Below are positions 32,872 to 40,908 of a stretch of DNA of 64,000 bases, one piece after another (position 1 is the stretch's first letter; the number at the start of each line of letters is the position of its first letter). The notes beneath the pieces were generated by a model. That model was not told where the DNA came from. It saw only the letters and a program-made list of their open reading frames with translations, and searched no databases. The stretch covers positions 124,001 through 188,000 of the forward strand of contig JACPOL010000008.1 of the NCBI GenBank assembly GCA_016185065.1, read 5' to 3'. Origin of the DNA: Chlamydiales bacterium. GTDB lineage: Bacteria > Chlamydiota > Chlamydiia > Chlamydiales > Rhabdochlamydiaceae. Both the position numbers and the translations under genes were made by a program.

Positions 32872-34217
32872 GCTTCCTGCGTGGTTGGTTGTGGAATGCC
32901 GATTCCAAAATAGTCGAATCCTCTTTCGAGCATCTCCTGAGACTTGTACTGATTTCTTCCATCGAAAAAGCCTTTTCCGCGCATCTTCGTTAAAAGCTGT
33001 TCAAAGTTAACAACGCGAAACTGCTTCCATTCCGTTAGAAGGGCGATCGCATCGGCACCTTCAGCTGCTTGATACTCATCGCTGCACCAGGTGATATTGC
33101 TCTGATCTTTCACCGCTTTTTTCATTGCACTCATTGCAATCGGATCATAGAGCCTTAGCTTAGCTCCAGCCTCGCTGAGCTGCTGAATGAGTACAAGTGA
33201 GGGTGCTTCTCTGATATCATCTGTATCAGGTTTAAATGAGAGTCCCCAGAGCGCAATCGTCTTGTTTTTGACGCCGCCTTGAGTAGCAAAGTAGGAGAGG
33301 ATCTTGCTTCCAAGCAGCATCTTCTGCCTCTCATTGATCTCTTCGACGGCTTGGACTAGCGACATCTCGCACCCCGCCTTTTGACCAGATGCAATCAGGG
33401 CACGTAAATCCTTTGGGAAGCAGGAGCCTCCATAACCGATTCCCGCATAGAGAAACTGGTAGCCGATCCGCACGTCAGAACCGATTCCCACACGGACAGA
33501 GTGGATGTTAGCCCCGATGCTCTCGCAGAGGCGAGATAGCTCATTCATGAAAGAGATTCGCGTTGCGAGCATCGCATTGGCTGCATACTTAGTCATCTCT
33601 GCGGAGAGAAGATCCATCGAGATAAAGCGGTCGTGATTCCAGGTGAAAGAGGAGTAGATCTCGCGCATCACCTTTTCGGCATGTGAGTTTTCAACTCCGA
33701 GGATGATCCTGTCGGGCTTCATGCAGTCGGAGACTGCGCAACCCTCTTTTAAAAATTCCGGATTTGAGACGAGATCAAAATTGAGGTCTACGCCTCTTTT
33801 ATCCAGTATCTCGCGTATGCATCTTTTTACTGCATGAGCAGTTCCAGGAGGCGCGGTCGATTTTGTTACAATGACCTTATCTTCTTGCATCTGACGCGCC
33901 ACCTCAGAGGCAGCTTGCAGTATGTAGCTGATTTCGCAAGAGCCATCAGCAGCAGATGGTGTGGGAACGGCAATGAAGCAGACTGAGCTTGAGTTGACGG
34001 CTTCAGCGTAGTCGGTGGTAAAGATGAGGCGGCCAGCCGCCTGGTTGCGCAGAACGAGCTCTGTTAGGCCTGGTTCAAAAATGGGAACATTGCCGTTTTT
34101 TAGCTGATCTATCTTCTCTTGGTCGATATCAAGGCAGGTGACATGGTGTCCCATTTCGGCAAAACAGGCACCCGTAACTAGGCCAACATATCCAGTGCCG
34201 ATAATGAGAAGCTGCAT
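32847..34217 (-). CDS. ugd: UDP-glucose 6-dehydrogenase
   Basis: Oxidises UDP-glucose to UDP-glucuronate with two NAD. 456 residues. N-terminal Rossmann motif IGTGYVGLVTGACFAEMGH, FIAVPTPSAADGS, the catalytic Cys region GYGGSCFPKDLRAL and a C-terminal domain with LWGLSFKPDTDDIREAPS. UDP-glucuronate would feed capsule, LPS or other glycans, consistent with galE and the sugar transferase about 2 kb away. Confidence 0.93.
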   Translation of the reverse strand: MQLLIIGTGYVGLVTGACFAEMGHHVTCLDIDQEKIDQLKNGNVPIFEPGLTELVLRNQAAGRLIFTTDYAEAVNSSSVCFIAVPTPSAADGSCEISYILQAASEVARQMQEDKVIVTKSTAPPGTAHAVKRCIREILDKRGVDLNFDLVSNPEFLKEGCAVSDCMKPDRIILGVENSHAEKVMREIYSSFTWNHDRFISMDLLSAEMTKYAANAMLATRISFMNELSRLCESIGANIHSVRVGIGSDVRIGYQFLYAGIGYGGSCFPKDLRALIASGQKAGCEMSLVQAVEEINERQKMLLGSKILSYFATQGGVKNKTIALWGLSFKPDTDDIREAPSLVLIQQLSEAGAKLRLYDPIAMSAMKKAVKDQSNITWCSDEYQAAEGADAIALLTEWKQFRVVNFEQLLTKMRGKGFFDGRNQYKSQEMLERGFDYFGIGIPQPTTQEACSLALTH

Positions 34218-34246
34218 CTACAGATCCTAGTGTGGTTTGTTTATTA

Positions 34247-34415
34247 ATACCGAACTCGGCCTTAAACTTAGAATTTGACTTCGTCGACATCCCAGATTTT
34301 AAACCCGCCTGCATCGCTCAACTTATTCAAGTTGAGCTGCTTCGGCGCCGCTTTGCTGATTCAAACTCCGGGCGCCGACTTTGTCACATTCCAAGTTTAA
34401 GACCGAGTTCGGTAT
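34247..34415. repeat. Palindromic repeat, family C (169 bp)
   Basis: Long imperfect terminal inverted repeats: the left arm begins ATACCGAACTCGGCCTTAAA, and the right arm is the reverse complement of ATACCGAACTCGGTCTTAAA. About 33 of the outer 39 bases match. The centre has a CGGCGCCG-containing hairpin. It lies between ugd and lolD and extends into the lolD reading frame, providing about 30 C-terminal codons and the stop. Only one copy is seen in this window. No transposase. Confidence 0.78.
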
Positions 34416-35111
34416 GAACGATATTCTAGGAGGAGGGACGGATAAAACGCCATCTTTTAGGATGAGGGTTCTGTCGCAGAGGGCAGCGAGGGCAGAGTCG
34501 TGTGTAACAACGATTAGCGCCTTACCCTTTTTTTGAGTGCAAGTGAGCAGAAGGTCGTAGATCGTTTTTGAAGTCGACGAGTCGAGGTTTCCAGAGGGCT
34601 CGTCAGCAAGGAGCAGGGCAGGGTCGTTTATCAAGGCTCTTGCAATTGCTGCGCGCTGCTTTTCTCCCCCAGAGAGGAGCTTAGCTGGGAAGTCTGCTCG
34701 ATCAGAGAGTCCTACCCAATCGAGAAGTGAGAGGGCGGAGCGGTAGGCCTCACTCTCTTTGGAAACAGCTCTGCGCGCGATTTTAGCGGGCATGAGGACA
34801 TTCTCTAGAGTTGTGTACTCTTCAAGAAGATTAAAGGATTGAAATATGAAGCCGATCTTGTTGCAGCGGAGGCTCGCAAGATCTTCTGAATTATAATCTT
34901 TTTCGCAGAGCTGGATGCGTCCGCTCGTGGCGCTTTCGAGGCTTCCCAAAATATGTAGGAGGGTGCTCTTGCCTTCCCCCGACTTTCCCATGATCGCCAC
35001 GCGCTCTCCCTCTCGGACTTCAAGCGACAAGTTGCGAAGCACCTGGAGAGGCGTTGGAGTGTTAAAAGTTTTAGAGAGAGCTTCAGCCTTAAGGATGATC
35101 TGAGCAGTCAT
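34323..35111 (-). CDS. lolD: Lipoprotein-releasing ABC transporter ATP-binding protein
   Basis: ATPase of the Lol complex that extracts lipoproteins from the inner membrane. 262 residues with Walker A GKSGEGKST, Q-loop FIFQSFNLL, signature LLSGGEKQRAAIARAL, Walker B ALLLADEPSGNLD and the switch His in VVTHD. The normal domain ends near residue 230. The last 30 residues (from about FIPNSVLNLECDKVG) come from the family C palindrome. The start overlaps the permease gene by 4 bases. Confidence 0.92.
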   Translation of the reverse strand: MTAQIILKAEALSKTFNTPTPLQVLRNLSLEVREGERVAIMGKSGEGKSTLLHILGSLESATSGRIQLCEKDYNSEDLASLRCNKIGFIFQSFNLLEEYTTLENVLMPAKIARRAVSKESEAYRSALSLLDWVGLSDRADFPAKLLSGGEKQRAAIARALINDPALLLADEPSGNLDSSTSKTIYDLLLTCTQKKGKALIVVTHDSALAALCDRTLILKDGVLSVPPPRISFIPNSVLNLECDKVGARSLNQQSGAEAAQLE

Positions 35112-36661
35112 TCGGACCTCAAGATCTCAGAGGGTTTAAGTCTGCTCGCCTTTACCGCAGGAACGAGACCTGCCAAAAGTGAGATAAGCGGGGTTGCGAT
35201 GAGAACAAAGAGAAGCGCATCCTGGCTTGGGGTGTGAGGAAGAGTCTTCCCATAAAAAATCGAATTGAGCGCTTCATGGCCTTGTATAAAGCTCAGAAGC
35301 TTGACGAGGCTGTCGATGTGTTGAAGAGTGAATACAGCAGCGAGTGTGCCTATTAAGCAGCTAAGCACTCCCATAGCAGCTCCACAGAGAGCAAAGATCC
35401 CAGCAATGCTGCGGCCGCTTGCTCCCATAGCTTGCAAAATTCCTATTTCGCGTCGCTTATCGTTAACAAGCAGCACAAGGAGGGAGATAATGTTGCAGCA
35501 GGCAACCATCAGGATGATGCTGCCGATTAAAGTAAAAAGATACTTATCGCTCTGAAACTGCATCAGAAGATCTTTTGCGAAATCATAATCGCGAAAAGAG
35601 GAGATCTTCCAGTAGCGGCTGATGCCAAGTCTATCGAATTCTGCTTGCAGCTCCGCTTTAACGCTCTCAGCAGCTGTGCACTCCTTTATCCAGACCTGAA
35701 TCCCGTTAGATTGCGCTCTATCGAGAGTATAGGCTCCTTGAGAGGAGTGGATAGCTCGCACAACAGCAGAGGGGGCTAGGACGCATCGATTGCCCACAGC
35801 CATAATGCCTGGATCGTAGAAGCCTGCGACGTAAACGGAGAGGCGCTGCTCTTGAACTGAACTTGTCGTAGTGGCGGCGTAGGAGATATAACCGCGATCT
35901 CCAATCAAGACACCACCATCTTGGAAGCTTTTAGGAAGCAGAACTCCAGAGCCGAAGCGGTGGTGAGTAGGAAGGGTTGAGTCTTTTAGTTGGAAGTATT
36001 CGAGAGATGGCTCTCTCAAAAATTTCACATGGCTTAGATCTTTTTCTGATGGCGAGATGAGAAGGTCGCCTAAAAACGGGTTTTTTTGTGGGAATGACGC
36101 GAGGTAGGAGACTTGTGTGAGGTAACTATGCGTTCTCTCTCCGCTGCGGATCTCATCTGGGCGGATCAGCTCCAATCGAAGAAGTCCGCCGCTCATCTCA
36201 TAGTCTTGAAAAGTCAGATCCTTTCGCGTCTTTTTAAGATTTTCAAGGGCAGAAAAAGCAAGTTTAACTGGGTCTTTTAAGCTTCCATCTCTTAGCTGTT
36301 CAGGAGAGGGAATGTTTTTTGGCAGTTCGCGGTCTTCTTCCGGAGAGTAGGGGTCGGAGAGGGAAGCTCGCGCCTTCTCTCCAATCGTCTTCGAAGAGAA
36401 TCCAGAAGCTGCGCTCATTGCGTCGATCTGGTAGTAGTAGGAGGCGTAATATGCGGGAGTGGGATTGATTCTAAGCGGTGCATGCAGAGAGGTCATCTTC
36501 TCCATCCATCTGCGCTCGATGCCGTCCATTACAGAAAGAAATACAAGAAGTAGCCAGACAACGAGCGAGATGACAAAGACAGAAAGAACCGCTATCAGCG
36601 AGGCTGAAAGCTGCTTTTTTCTTGGGATTAGATACTTGCGAGCGATCGAAAATTCAAACAA
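35108..36661 (-). CDS. lolE: Lipoprotein-releasing ABC transporter permease (LolC/LolE type)
   Basis: 517 residues: one N-terminal membrane helix (about 22-48), a large periplasmic domain (about 50-380) and three C-terminal helices with the FtsX-like segment NDKRREIGILQAMGAS between them. This is the LolC/E topology. Only one permease gene is present, so the transporter may be a homodimer. The symbol is therefore approximate. Order rpmG-permease-lolD matches Chlamydia. Confidence 0.85.
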   Translation of the reverse strand: MFEFSIARKYLIPRKKQLSASLIAVLSVFVISLVVWLLLVFLSVMDGIERRWMEKMTSLHAPLRINPTPAYYASYYYQIDAMSAASGFSSKTIGEKARASLSDPYSPEEDRELPKNIPSPEQLRDGSLKDPVKLAFSALENLKKTRKDLTFQDYEMSGGLLRLELIRPDEIRSGERTHSYLTQVSYLASFPQKNPFLGDLLISPSEKDLSHVKFLREPSLEYFQLKDSTLPTHHRFGSGVLLPKSFQDGGVLIGDRGYISYAATTTSSVQEQRLSVYVAGFYDPGIMAVGNRCVLAPSAVVRAIHSSQGAYTLDRAQSNGIQVWIKECTAAESVKAELQAEFDRLGISRYWKISSFRDYDFAKDLLMQFQSDKYLFTLIGSIILMVACCNIISLLVLLVNDKRREIGILQAMGASGRSIAGIFALCGAAMGVLSCLIGTLAAVFTLQHIDSLVKLLSFIQGHEALNSIFYGKTLPHTPSQDALLFVLIATPLISLLAGLVPAVKASRLKPSEILRSE

Positions 36662-36671
36662 GGCGCTCTAT

Positions 36672-36830
36672 CTACTTCGCTTCTTTGAAGATGACATGGC
36701 GCTTAAGCTTCTTGTCATATTTTTTGCGTTCGATGCGCTCTGTGGTGTTGCGCTTGTTTTTAGTTGTCCAGTAGACTTCTGTACTTTCAGTGCTTTTTAG
36801 CTTAATCGATTCACGGGCTGTTTTTGCCAT
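36672..36830 (-). CDS. rpmG: 50S ribosomal protein L33
   Basis: 52 residues: MAKTARESIKLKSTEST..., then VYWTTKNKRNTTERIERKKY and KKLKRHVIFKEAK. Matches L33, in the version without the Cys zinc-ribbon pairs. A GAGGTG ribosome site lies before the ATG at 36830. It is the first gene of the run rpmG-lolE-lolD, with 10 bases to the permease. Confidence 0.93.
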   Translation of the reverse strand: MAKTARESIKLKSTESTEVYWTTKNKRNTTERIERKKYDKKLKRHVIFKEAK

Positions 36831-36943
36831 ATCTCACCTCAAATTTTTAAACAGAAATTCTATGTTTCTAAAACAAAAAGAACAAGTGGAAAAGAAGACC
36901 CCTCTGTATCTAAAAAATTGAATTGCATGTTAGGATGCTACTC

Positions 36944-37630
36944 ATGTTCTCAAATTTTAGATTGATCGACCTTACTCACACCCTCGATGGCTCTATACCC
37001 ACATGGAATGGGAGCTGCGGCTTTCATCATGAGGTGAAGATGGATTATGACCAGGGAGTGCGCGTTCTGAGCTATAAGATGCACGCTGGGGTAGGGACCC
37101 ACATGGATGCCCCCTCTCATTTCTATTGTGATGGAAAGCATATTGCAGACCTTCCGCTAGAGCAGCTGATCACCCCTCTCTACATGATCGATGTTGCAAA
37201 CAGGTCCCATCCAGATTTTTTATTGAGCCGGGCCGATATACTCGCCTTTGAAAAGAAGCATGGAGAGATCTCCAAGGGAAGCGCGCTTCTTCTCAATACG
37301 GGCTGGTCGAGCCGCTGGGGAGATGTTGAAGCCTTTCGAAATCCCGATAGCTCCGGGAAGATGCACTTTCCCGGATTTTCAACTGAGGCGGCACTTCTTC
37401 TATTGGAAAGAGGGGTTGTTGGGATTGGAATCGACACCCTCTCTCCAGATGGAGTTAATCCAAACGGAGATTTTCCCGTGCACCAGCACATCCTGGGCGC
37501 TGGAAAATATATTTTAGAGAATTTAACCAACTTAGAAAAAGTACCAGCAACAGGTGCGCTTCTGGTCGCCCTCCCATTAAAAATACGCGAGGGAACCGAA
37601 TCTGCGGTGCGAGCCGTAGCCGTAATTTAA
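36944..37630 (+). CDS. Cyclase-family metal hydrolase (kynurenine formamidase-like)
   Basis: About 228 residues from the ATG at 36944; in-frame ATGs at 36923 and 36935 are alternatives. The family signature HAGVGTHMDAPSHF gives the H-x-G-T-H-x-D-x-P-x-H metal site, with LTHTLDGSIPTWNG upstream and GIDTLSPDG downstream. Members include arylformamidases, isatin hydrolases and polyketide-related cyclases. No tryptophan-degradation gene is nearby, so the substrate is undetermined. Confidence 0.8.
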   Translation: MFSNFRLIDLTHTLDGSIPTWNGSCGFHHEVKMDYDQGVRVLSYKMHAGVGTHMDAPSHFYCDGKHIADLPLEQLITPLYMIDVANRSHPDFLLSRADILAFEKKHGEISKGSALLLNTGWSSRWGDVEAFRNPDSSGKMHFPGFSTEAALLLLERGVVGIGIDTLSPDGVNPNGDFPVHQHILGAGKYILENLTNLEKVPATGALLVALPLKIREGTESAVRAVAVI

Positions 37631-37645
37631 GAAAAAGGAGTTTAT

Positions 37646-37996
37646 ATGAAACAAATTCGATCCTCGCTACTTCTACTTCTCATGCCTATCTGTTTAAGTG
37701 CTGAGAACTCGAAGGATGATTTTGATCTCGATGCGATCCCCTATTTTCAAGAGAAGAAGGCAGAACCTGCAGCTGTAGCCCCCGCGCAGAAGACTCCCGC
37801 TGCAACCTCTCCTGACAAGAAGAAGGTGGCCGCTGCCAAGTCCGCATCAGCAGGCACCAAACCGACCGAGCAGAAGCCGGTCCTCAAGCAGTCGACACCA
37901 GCGCAACCAGCAAAAGAAGCTCCCAAAAAAGAAGAAAAGGCAAAGAGCAGCGGCGGCGGCTCTAAATTCAGCAAAAAATACGAACTAGAAGATTAG
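37646..37996 (+). CDS. Small secreted Ala/Lys/Pro-rich protein
   Basis: 116 residues with a signal peptide (MKQIRSSLLLLLMPICLSAE) and a low-complexity mature part rich in Lys, Ala, Pro and Glu, ending GGGSKFSKKYELED. No domain is recognised. It looks like a periplasmic linker or a nucleic-acid- or polyanion-binding tail. A strong AAAGGAG precedes the ATG, 15 bases after the cyclase-family stop. Its 3' end overlaps tsaD (opposite strand) by 4 bases. Confidence 0.65.
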   Translation: MKQIRSSLLLLLMPICLSAENSKDDFDLDAIPYFQEKKAEPAAVAPAQKTPAATSPDKKKVAAAKSASAGTKPTEQKPVLKQSTPAQPAKEAPKKEEKAKSSGGGSKFSKKYELED

Positions 37997-39012
37997 TTCA
38001 GAGGGATGCGGGGTTGGGCTTCTAAGTCGAGGGCATCGCCGCATCCCTTCTTTTGAAGTGTGTGAAAGCCGAGACCAGCGATCATCGCGGCATTGTCTAG
38101 ACTGAGACCTGGGGCAGGCCAGAACAGGGGGATGCCCGAGCTTCTCTCTGTGAACATCTCTCTAAGTCTCTTGTTATTGCTTACGCCTCCACCCACGTAG
38201 ATTGCTCTGCAGTCAAACTGACGAGCTGCAGCGAGCGCCTTTTGAACAATATCTCCAAGAGCTGCCTCTTGAAATGAGGCGGCAATATGCGGCTTCTCCT
38301 CCTCGGATATACAAATTGGAGAGTCTTTATTCGAGTTGGCGCCCTTAACAGCATAGAGGACCGAGGTCTTTAGTCCACTAAATGAGAAGTCCAACGGGCC
38401 TTCTTTCACCTTGCCAGGTTTGAATGGGTAGCGGTGGGGATCGCCGCTCCGCGCTAGAGCTTCAATTACAGGGCCGCCTGGATAGGGGAGGCCGATGAGT
38501 GTTGCTACCTTGTCAAACGCCTCACCGATGGCGTCATCCTGAGTTGTACCGATCAGCTGGTAGCTACCCACTCCATCGATCTTTACCAAGAAGGTGTGCC
38601 CGCCAGAGATGACAACTCCAAGAGCAGGAAAGAGCCTTTCGGCGCCTCCCATCATCGAAGCATAGAGGTGTGCTTCTACGTGGTTCACTCCGATAAAAGG
38701 GATCTCCCAAGCAAGAGAGAGGGTCTTAGCAGCGTTTAACCCAACGAGAAGTGCCCCAATTAGCCCAGGGCCTTTTGCCACGGCGATGAGGTCGATCTCT
38801 TTAGGGGAGAGTTTAGCCTCTTCCATCGTTTCTCGAAGTACTGGGATCAAGACATCGAGGTGGCGCCTAGAGGCGAGTTCTGGAAAGACTCCGTTAAACT
38901 GGCAGTGTAGGTCGAATTGAGAGTAGATTTTATGCGCAAGGATCCTCTGCCCATCTTCTACAATGGCGCAAGAGGTCTCATCACAGGTTGTTTCAATTCC
39001 AAGTACTTTCAT
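37993..39012 (-). CDS. tsaD: tRNA N6-adenosine threonylcarbamoyltransferase
   Basis: Transfers threonylcarbamoyl to A37 of ANN-decoding tRNAs with TsaB/TsaE. 339 residues from the ATG at 39012 (MKVLGIETTCDETSCAIVED). The metal-binding HVEAH is in GVNHVEAHLYASMM, followed by VISGGHTFLVK, GEAFDKVA, FSFSGLKTSVLY and GGGVSNNKRLRE. All are characteristic of the Kae1/Gcp family. Confidence 0.95.
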   Translation of the reverse strand: MKVLGIETTCDETSCAIVEDGQRILAHKIYSQFDLHCQFNGVFPELASRRHLDVLIPVLRETMEEAKLSPKEIDLIAVAKGPGLIGALLVGLNAAKTLSLAWEIPFIGVNHVEAHLYASMMGGAERLFPALGVVISGGHTFLVKIDGVGSYQLIGTTQDDAIGEAFDKVATLIGLPYPGGPVIEALARSGDPHRYPFKPGKVKEGPLDFSFSGLKTSVLYAVKGANSNKDSPICISEEEKPHIAASFQEAALGDIVQKALAAARQFDCRAIYVGGGVSNNKRLREMFTERSSGIPLFWPAPGLSLDNAAMIAGLGFHTLQKKGCGDALDLEAQPRIPLN

Positions 39013-39129
39013 GATCTGAAAATATACCACTTCTTTAGATTAAATTAATAATAAATATTATTTAACTTCTGGCTTTTGTGTTGTTGAATGAATGTTAAAA
39101 AACTCACTGGAAATGAAGAATAACGGAAA

Positions 39130-39195
39130 GGCGCAGAGTCGCGAAGACGCAAAGATTTTTCTGAAAATTTTCTTTGCGGCTCTGCGTCTTTGCGC
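39130..39195. repeat. Imperfect inverted repeat of the GCAAAGACGCAGAG type
   Basis: GCGCAGAGTCGCGAAGACGC followed by AAAGA faces TCTTTGCGGCTCTGCGTCTT followed by TGCGC, with about 15 bases between arms. It sits in the roughly 250-base gap between divergent tsaD and terC. Similar CGCAAAG/CGCAGAG units are found as dispersed repeats in many unrelated bacteria. The rest of this gap (39013-39129 and 39196-39258) shows no gene. Confidence 0.6.
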
Positions 39196-39258
39196 TAGTT
39201 TTTGAGGCGTGACGATCTGGTATTGTGCAAAAATCGTGGCAACTTGAGTATGTAGAAT

Positions 39259-40173
39259 ATGGAAAAATTGATGCCTTGGGTTGTTTTTCATCTGGTTCTT
39301 CTTGGTCTGCTTGCTTTAGATCTGGGGATTTGGAGGAAGCGAGCTGGTGAGATAAAGCTGAAAGTAGCTCTTTTGTGGAGCGGGTTCTGGATCGCTCTTT
39401 CTCTGCTATTTAATCTCTATATCTATTTCAGTCGTGGTGAAGAAGCAGCCCTTCAGTTTTTTGCAGGTTATCTGATCGAGAAATCGCTCAGCGTGGATAA
39501 CCTCTTCGTCTTCATCGTGATCTTCTCCTTTTTTAAGATTCCAAAAAAATATCAGCATAAGGTCCTTTTTTATGGGATCTTAGGTGCGCTTGTATCGCGT
39601 ATCTGTTTTATCTTGGGAGGAGTAGCTCTACTAGAGCATTTTGAGTGGATGATCTATCTGCTGGGAGCATTTTTATGCGCCACTGCAGTGCGTTTCTTTG
39701 TTCAGAAAGAGGAGGAGATTCAGCCTAAAAACAGCTTTCTTGTTAAAGGGCTGAAAAAAATTTTTCCTGTGACGCCAGAGCTTCATGGACAGAACTTTTT
39801 TGTGCGTCAGAAGAGTAAACTATATATGACGCCTCTTTTTCTAGCTCTTCTCGTTGTAGAGTCGACAGATATTATCTTTGCTATCGATTCAATTCCTGCG
39901 GTATTTGCCGTCACAAGAGATCCATTTATTGTCTACACATCGAACATCTGCGCAATTTTGGGATTGCGTTCGATCCATTTTGTGCTTGAATCGTTCATGG
40001 ATCGCTTTCACTATCTTAAGATCGGACTATCAGCGGTTCTACTATTTGTGGGAGCGAAGATGCTTCTGAGCTACTATGTTCGAATCCCGATCTGGGTTAC
40101 GTTGACGACCATCGCACTCATCTTGAGTATCTCTGTTCTCTTTTCATTAATGAGAGGAGCGAGAAAGAAATAA
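39259..40173 (+). CDS. TerC family integral membrane protein
   Basis: 304 residues with about eight or nine hydrophobic helices. The TerC/Alx signature ...EKSLSVDNLFVFIVIFSFFK and, in the second half, VESTDIIFAIDSIPAVFAVT are both present, including the paired Asp residues in the membrane. The family has been linked to tellurite resistance, and more recently to manganese export and metalation of secreted proteins. The end overlaps pgl on the other strand by 27 bases (convergent). Confidence 0.88.
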   Translation: MEKLMPWVVFHLVLLGLLALDLGIWRKRAGEIKLKVALLWSGFWIALSLLFNLYIYFSRGEEAALQFFAGYLIEKSLSVDNLFVFIVIFSFFKIPKKYQHKVLFYGILGALVSRICFILGGVALLEHFEWMIYLLGAFLCATAVRFFVQKEEEIQPKNSFLVKGLKKIFPVTPELHGQNFFVRQKSKLYMTPLFLALLVVESTDIIFAIDSIPAVFAVTRDPFIVYTSNICAILGLRSIHFVLESFMDRFHYLKIGLSAVLLFVGAKMLLSYYVRIPIWVTLTTIALILSISVLFSLMRGARKK

Positions 40174-40908
40174 GGCCGCTGCAGCACTATCTGCGATCCA
40201 GATGGCGGGATGCTCTTTAGTGCCTACTCCTTGAGAAGGGAGTCGCTCAACGTCCTTATTTGAAGATAGAACTTCTGCGAGCATCTCTTTTTTTGAAGAG
40301 CCTAGGACGTAGATGGCGTTATGTAGAGCTTGATTGATGCAGGCGAATGTCATCGTCATTCTCCAGCACTGTTTCTGAGGAATTTCATTTGCAATTACTA
40401 GCCGATCTCTGACTTGCAGGCCTGCCGTGTGGGGAAATAGAGAGGCGGTGTGTCCATCATCGCCCATGCCAAGCATGATTAGATCAAAAGGTCTATCTTG
40501 AAGCTGGTCTCCAATTATCTTCTCATAACGCTCAGCCTCCATTTCAAGGCTCTTTTCAGCCTGCATGCGAAAGATCTGATCTTGAGGAATGGGAAGTTTT
40601 GCGAAGCCGGCTTGCATTGCCATGTGGTAGTTACTCTCAGGATGGTCGGGTCCAACTGTGCGCTCATCACTCCAGAAGAGGTAGACTTTAGACCAGTCGA
40701 TTTTTTTTGCATTCTCAGGAAGAGCTAAGCTCTCGTAGATCGCCTTTGGGGTTGACCCTCCAGAAAGTGCAACAGCAAAACTGCCGCGCTCTTCAATTGA
40801 AGTTTGGGCAACTTTAATCCAGTGCTGCACACAAAATTGTAGAGTTTCGGCGTAGTTTCCTGGTACGACGAGCTCTCGCTTTTCTCCAATTTTTACTCTC
40901 TTTAGCAC
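40147..40908 (-). CDS. pgl: 6-phosphogluconolactonase
   Basis: Hydrolyses 6-phosphogluconolactone, the product of Zwf. 253 residues. SugarP-isomerase-like motifs: FAVALSGGSTPKAIYESLA, VYLFWSDERTVGPDHPESNY and MLGMGDDGHTASLFPHT. Follows the OpcA-like gene with a 7-base overlap. Third gene of the zwf-opcA-pgl cluster, known as devB in Chlamydia. Confidence 0.93.
   Translation of the reverse strand: MLKRVKIGEKRELVVPGNYAETLQFCVQHWIKVAQTSIEERGSFAVALSGGSTPKAIYESLALPENAKKIDWSKVYLFWSDERTVGPDHPESNYHMAMQAGFAKLPIPQDQIFRMQAEKSLEMEAERYEKIIGDQLQDRPFDLIMLGMGDDGHTASLFPHTAGLQVRDRLVIANEIPQKQCWRMTMTFACINQALHNAIYVLGSSKKEMLAEVLSSNKDVERLPSQGVGTKEHPAIWIADSAAAALFLSRSSH

Noticed and set aside
38000..39258. Possible CRISPR from the CGCAAAG-type repeats at 39130-39195
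   Set aside because: Only one inverted pair, no regular spacers, no cas genes.
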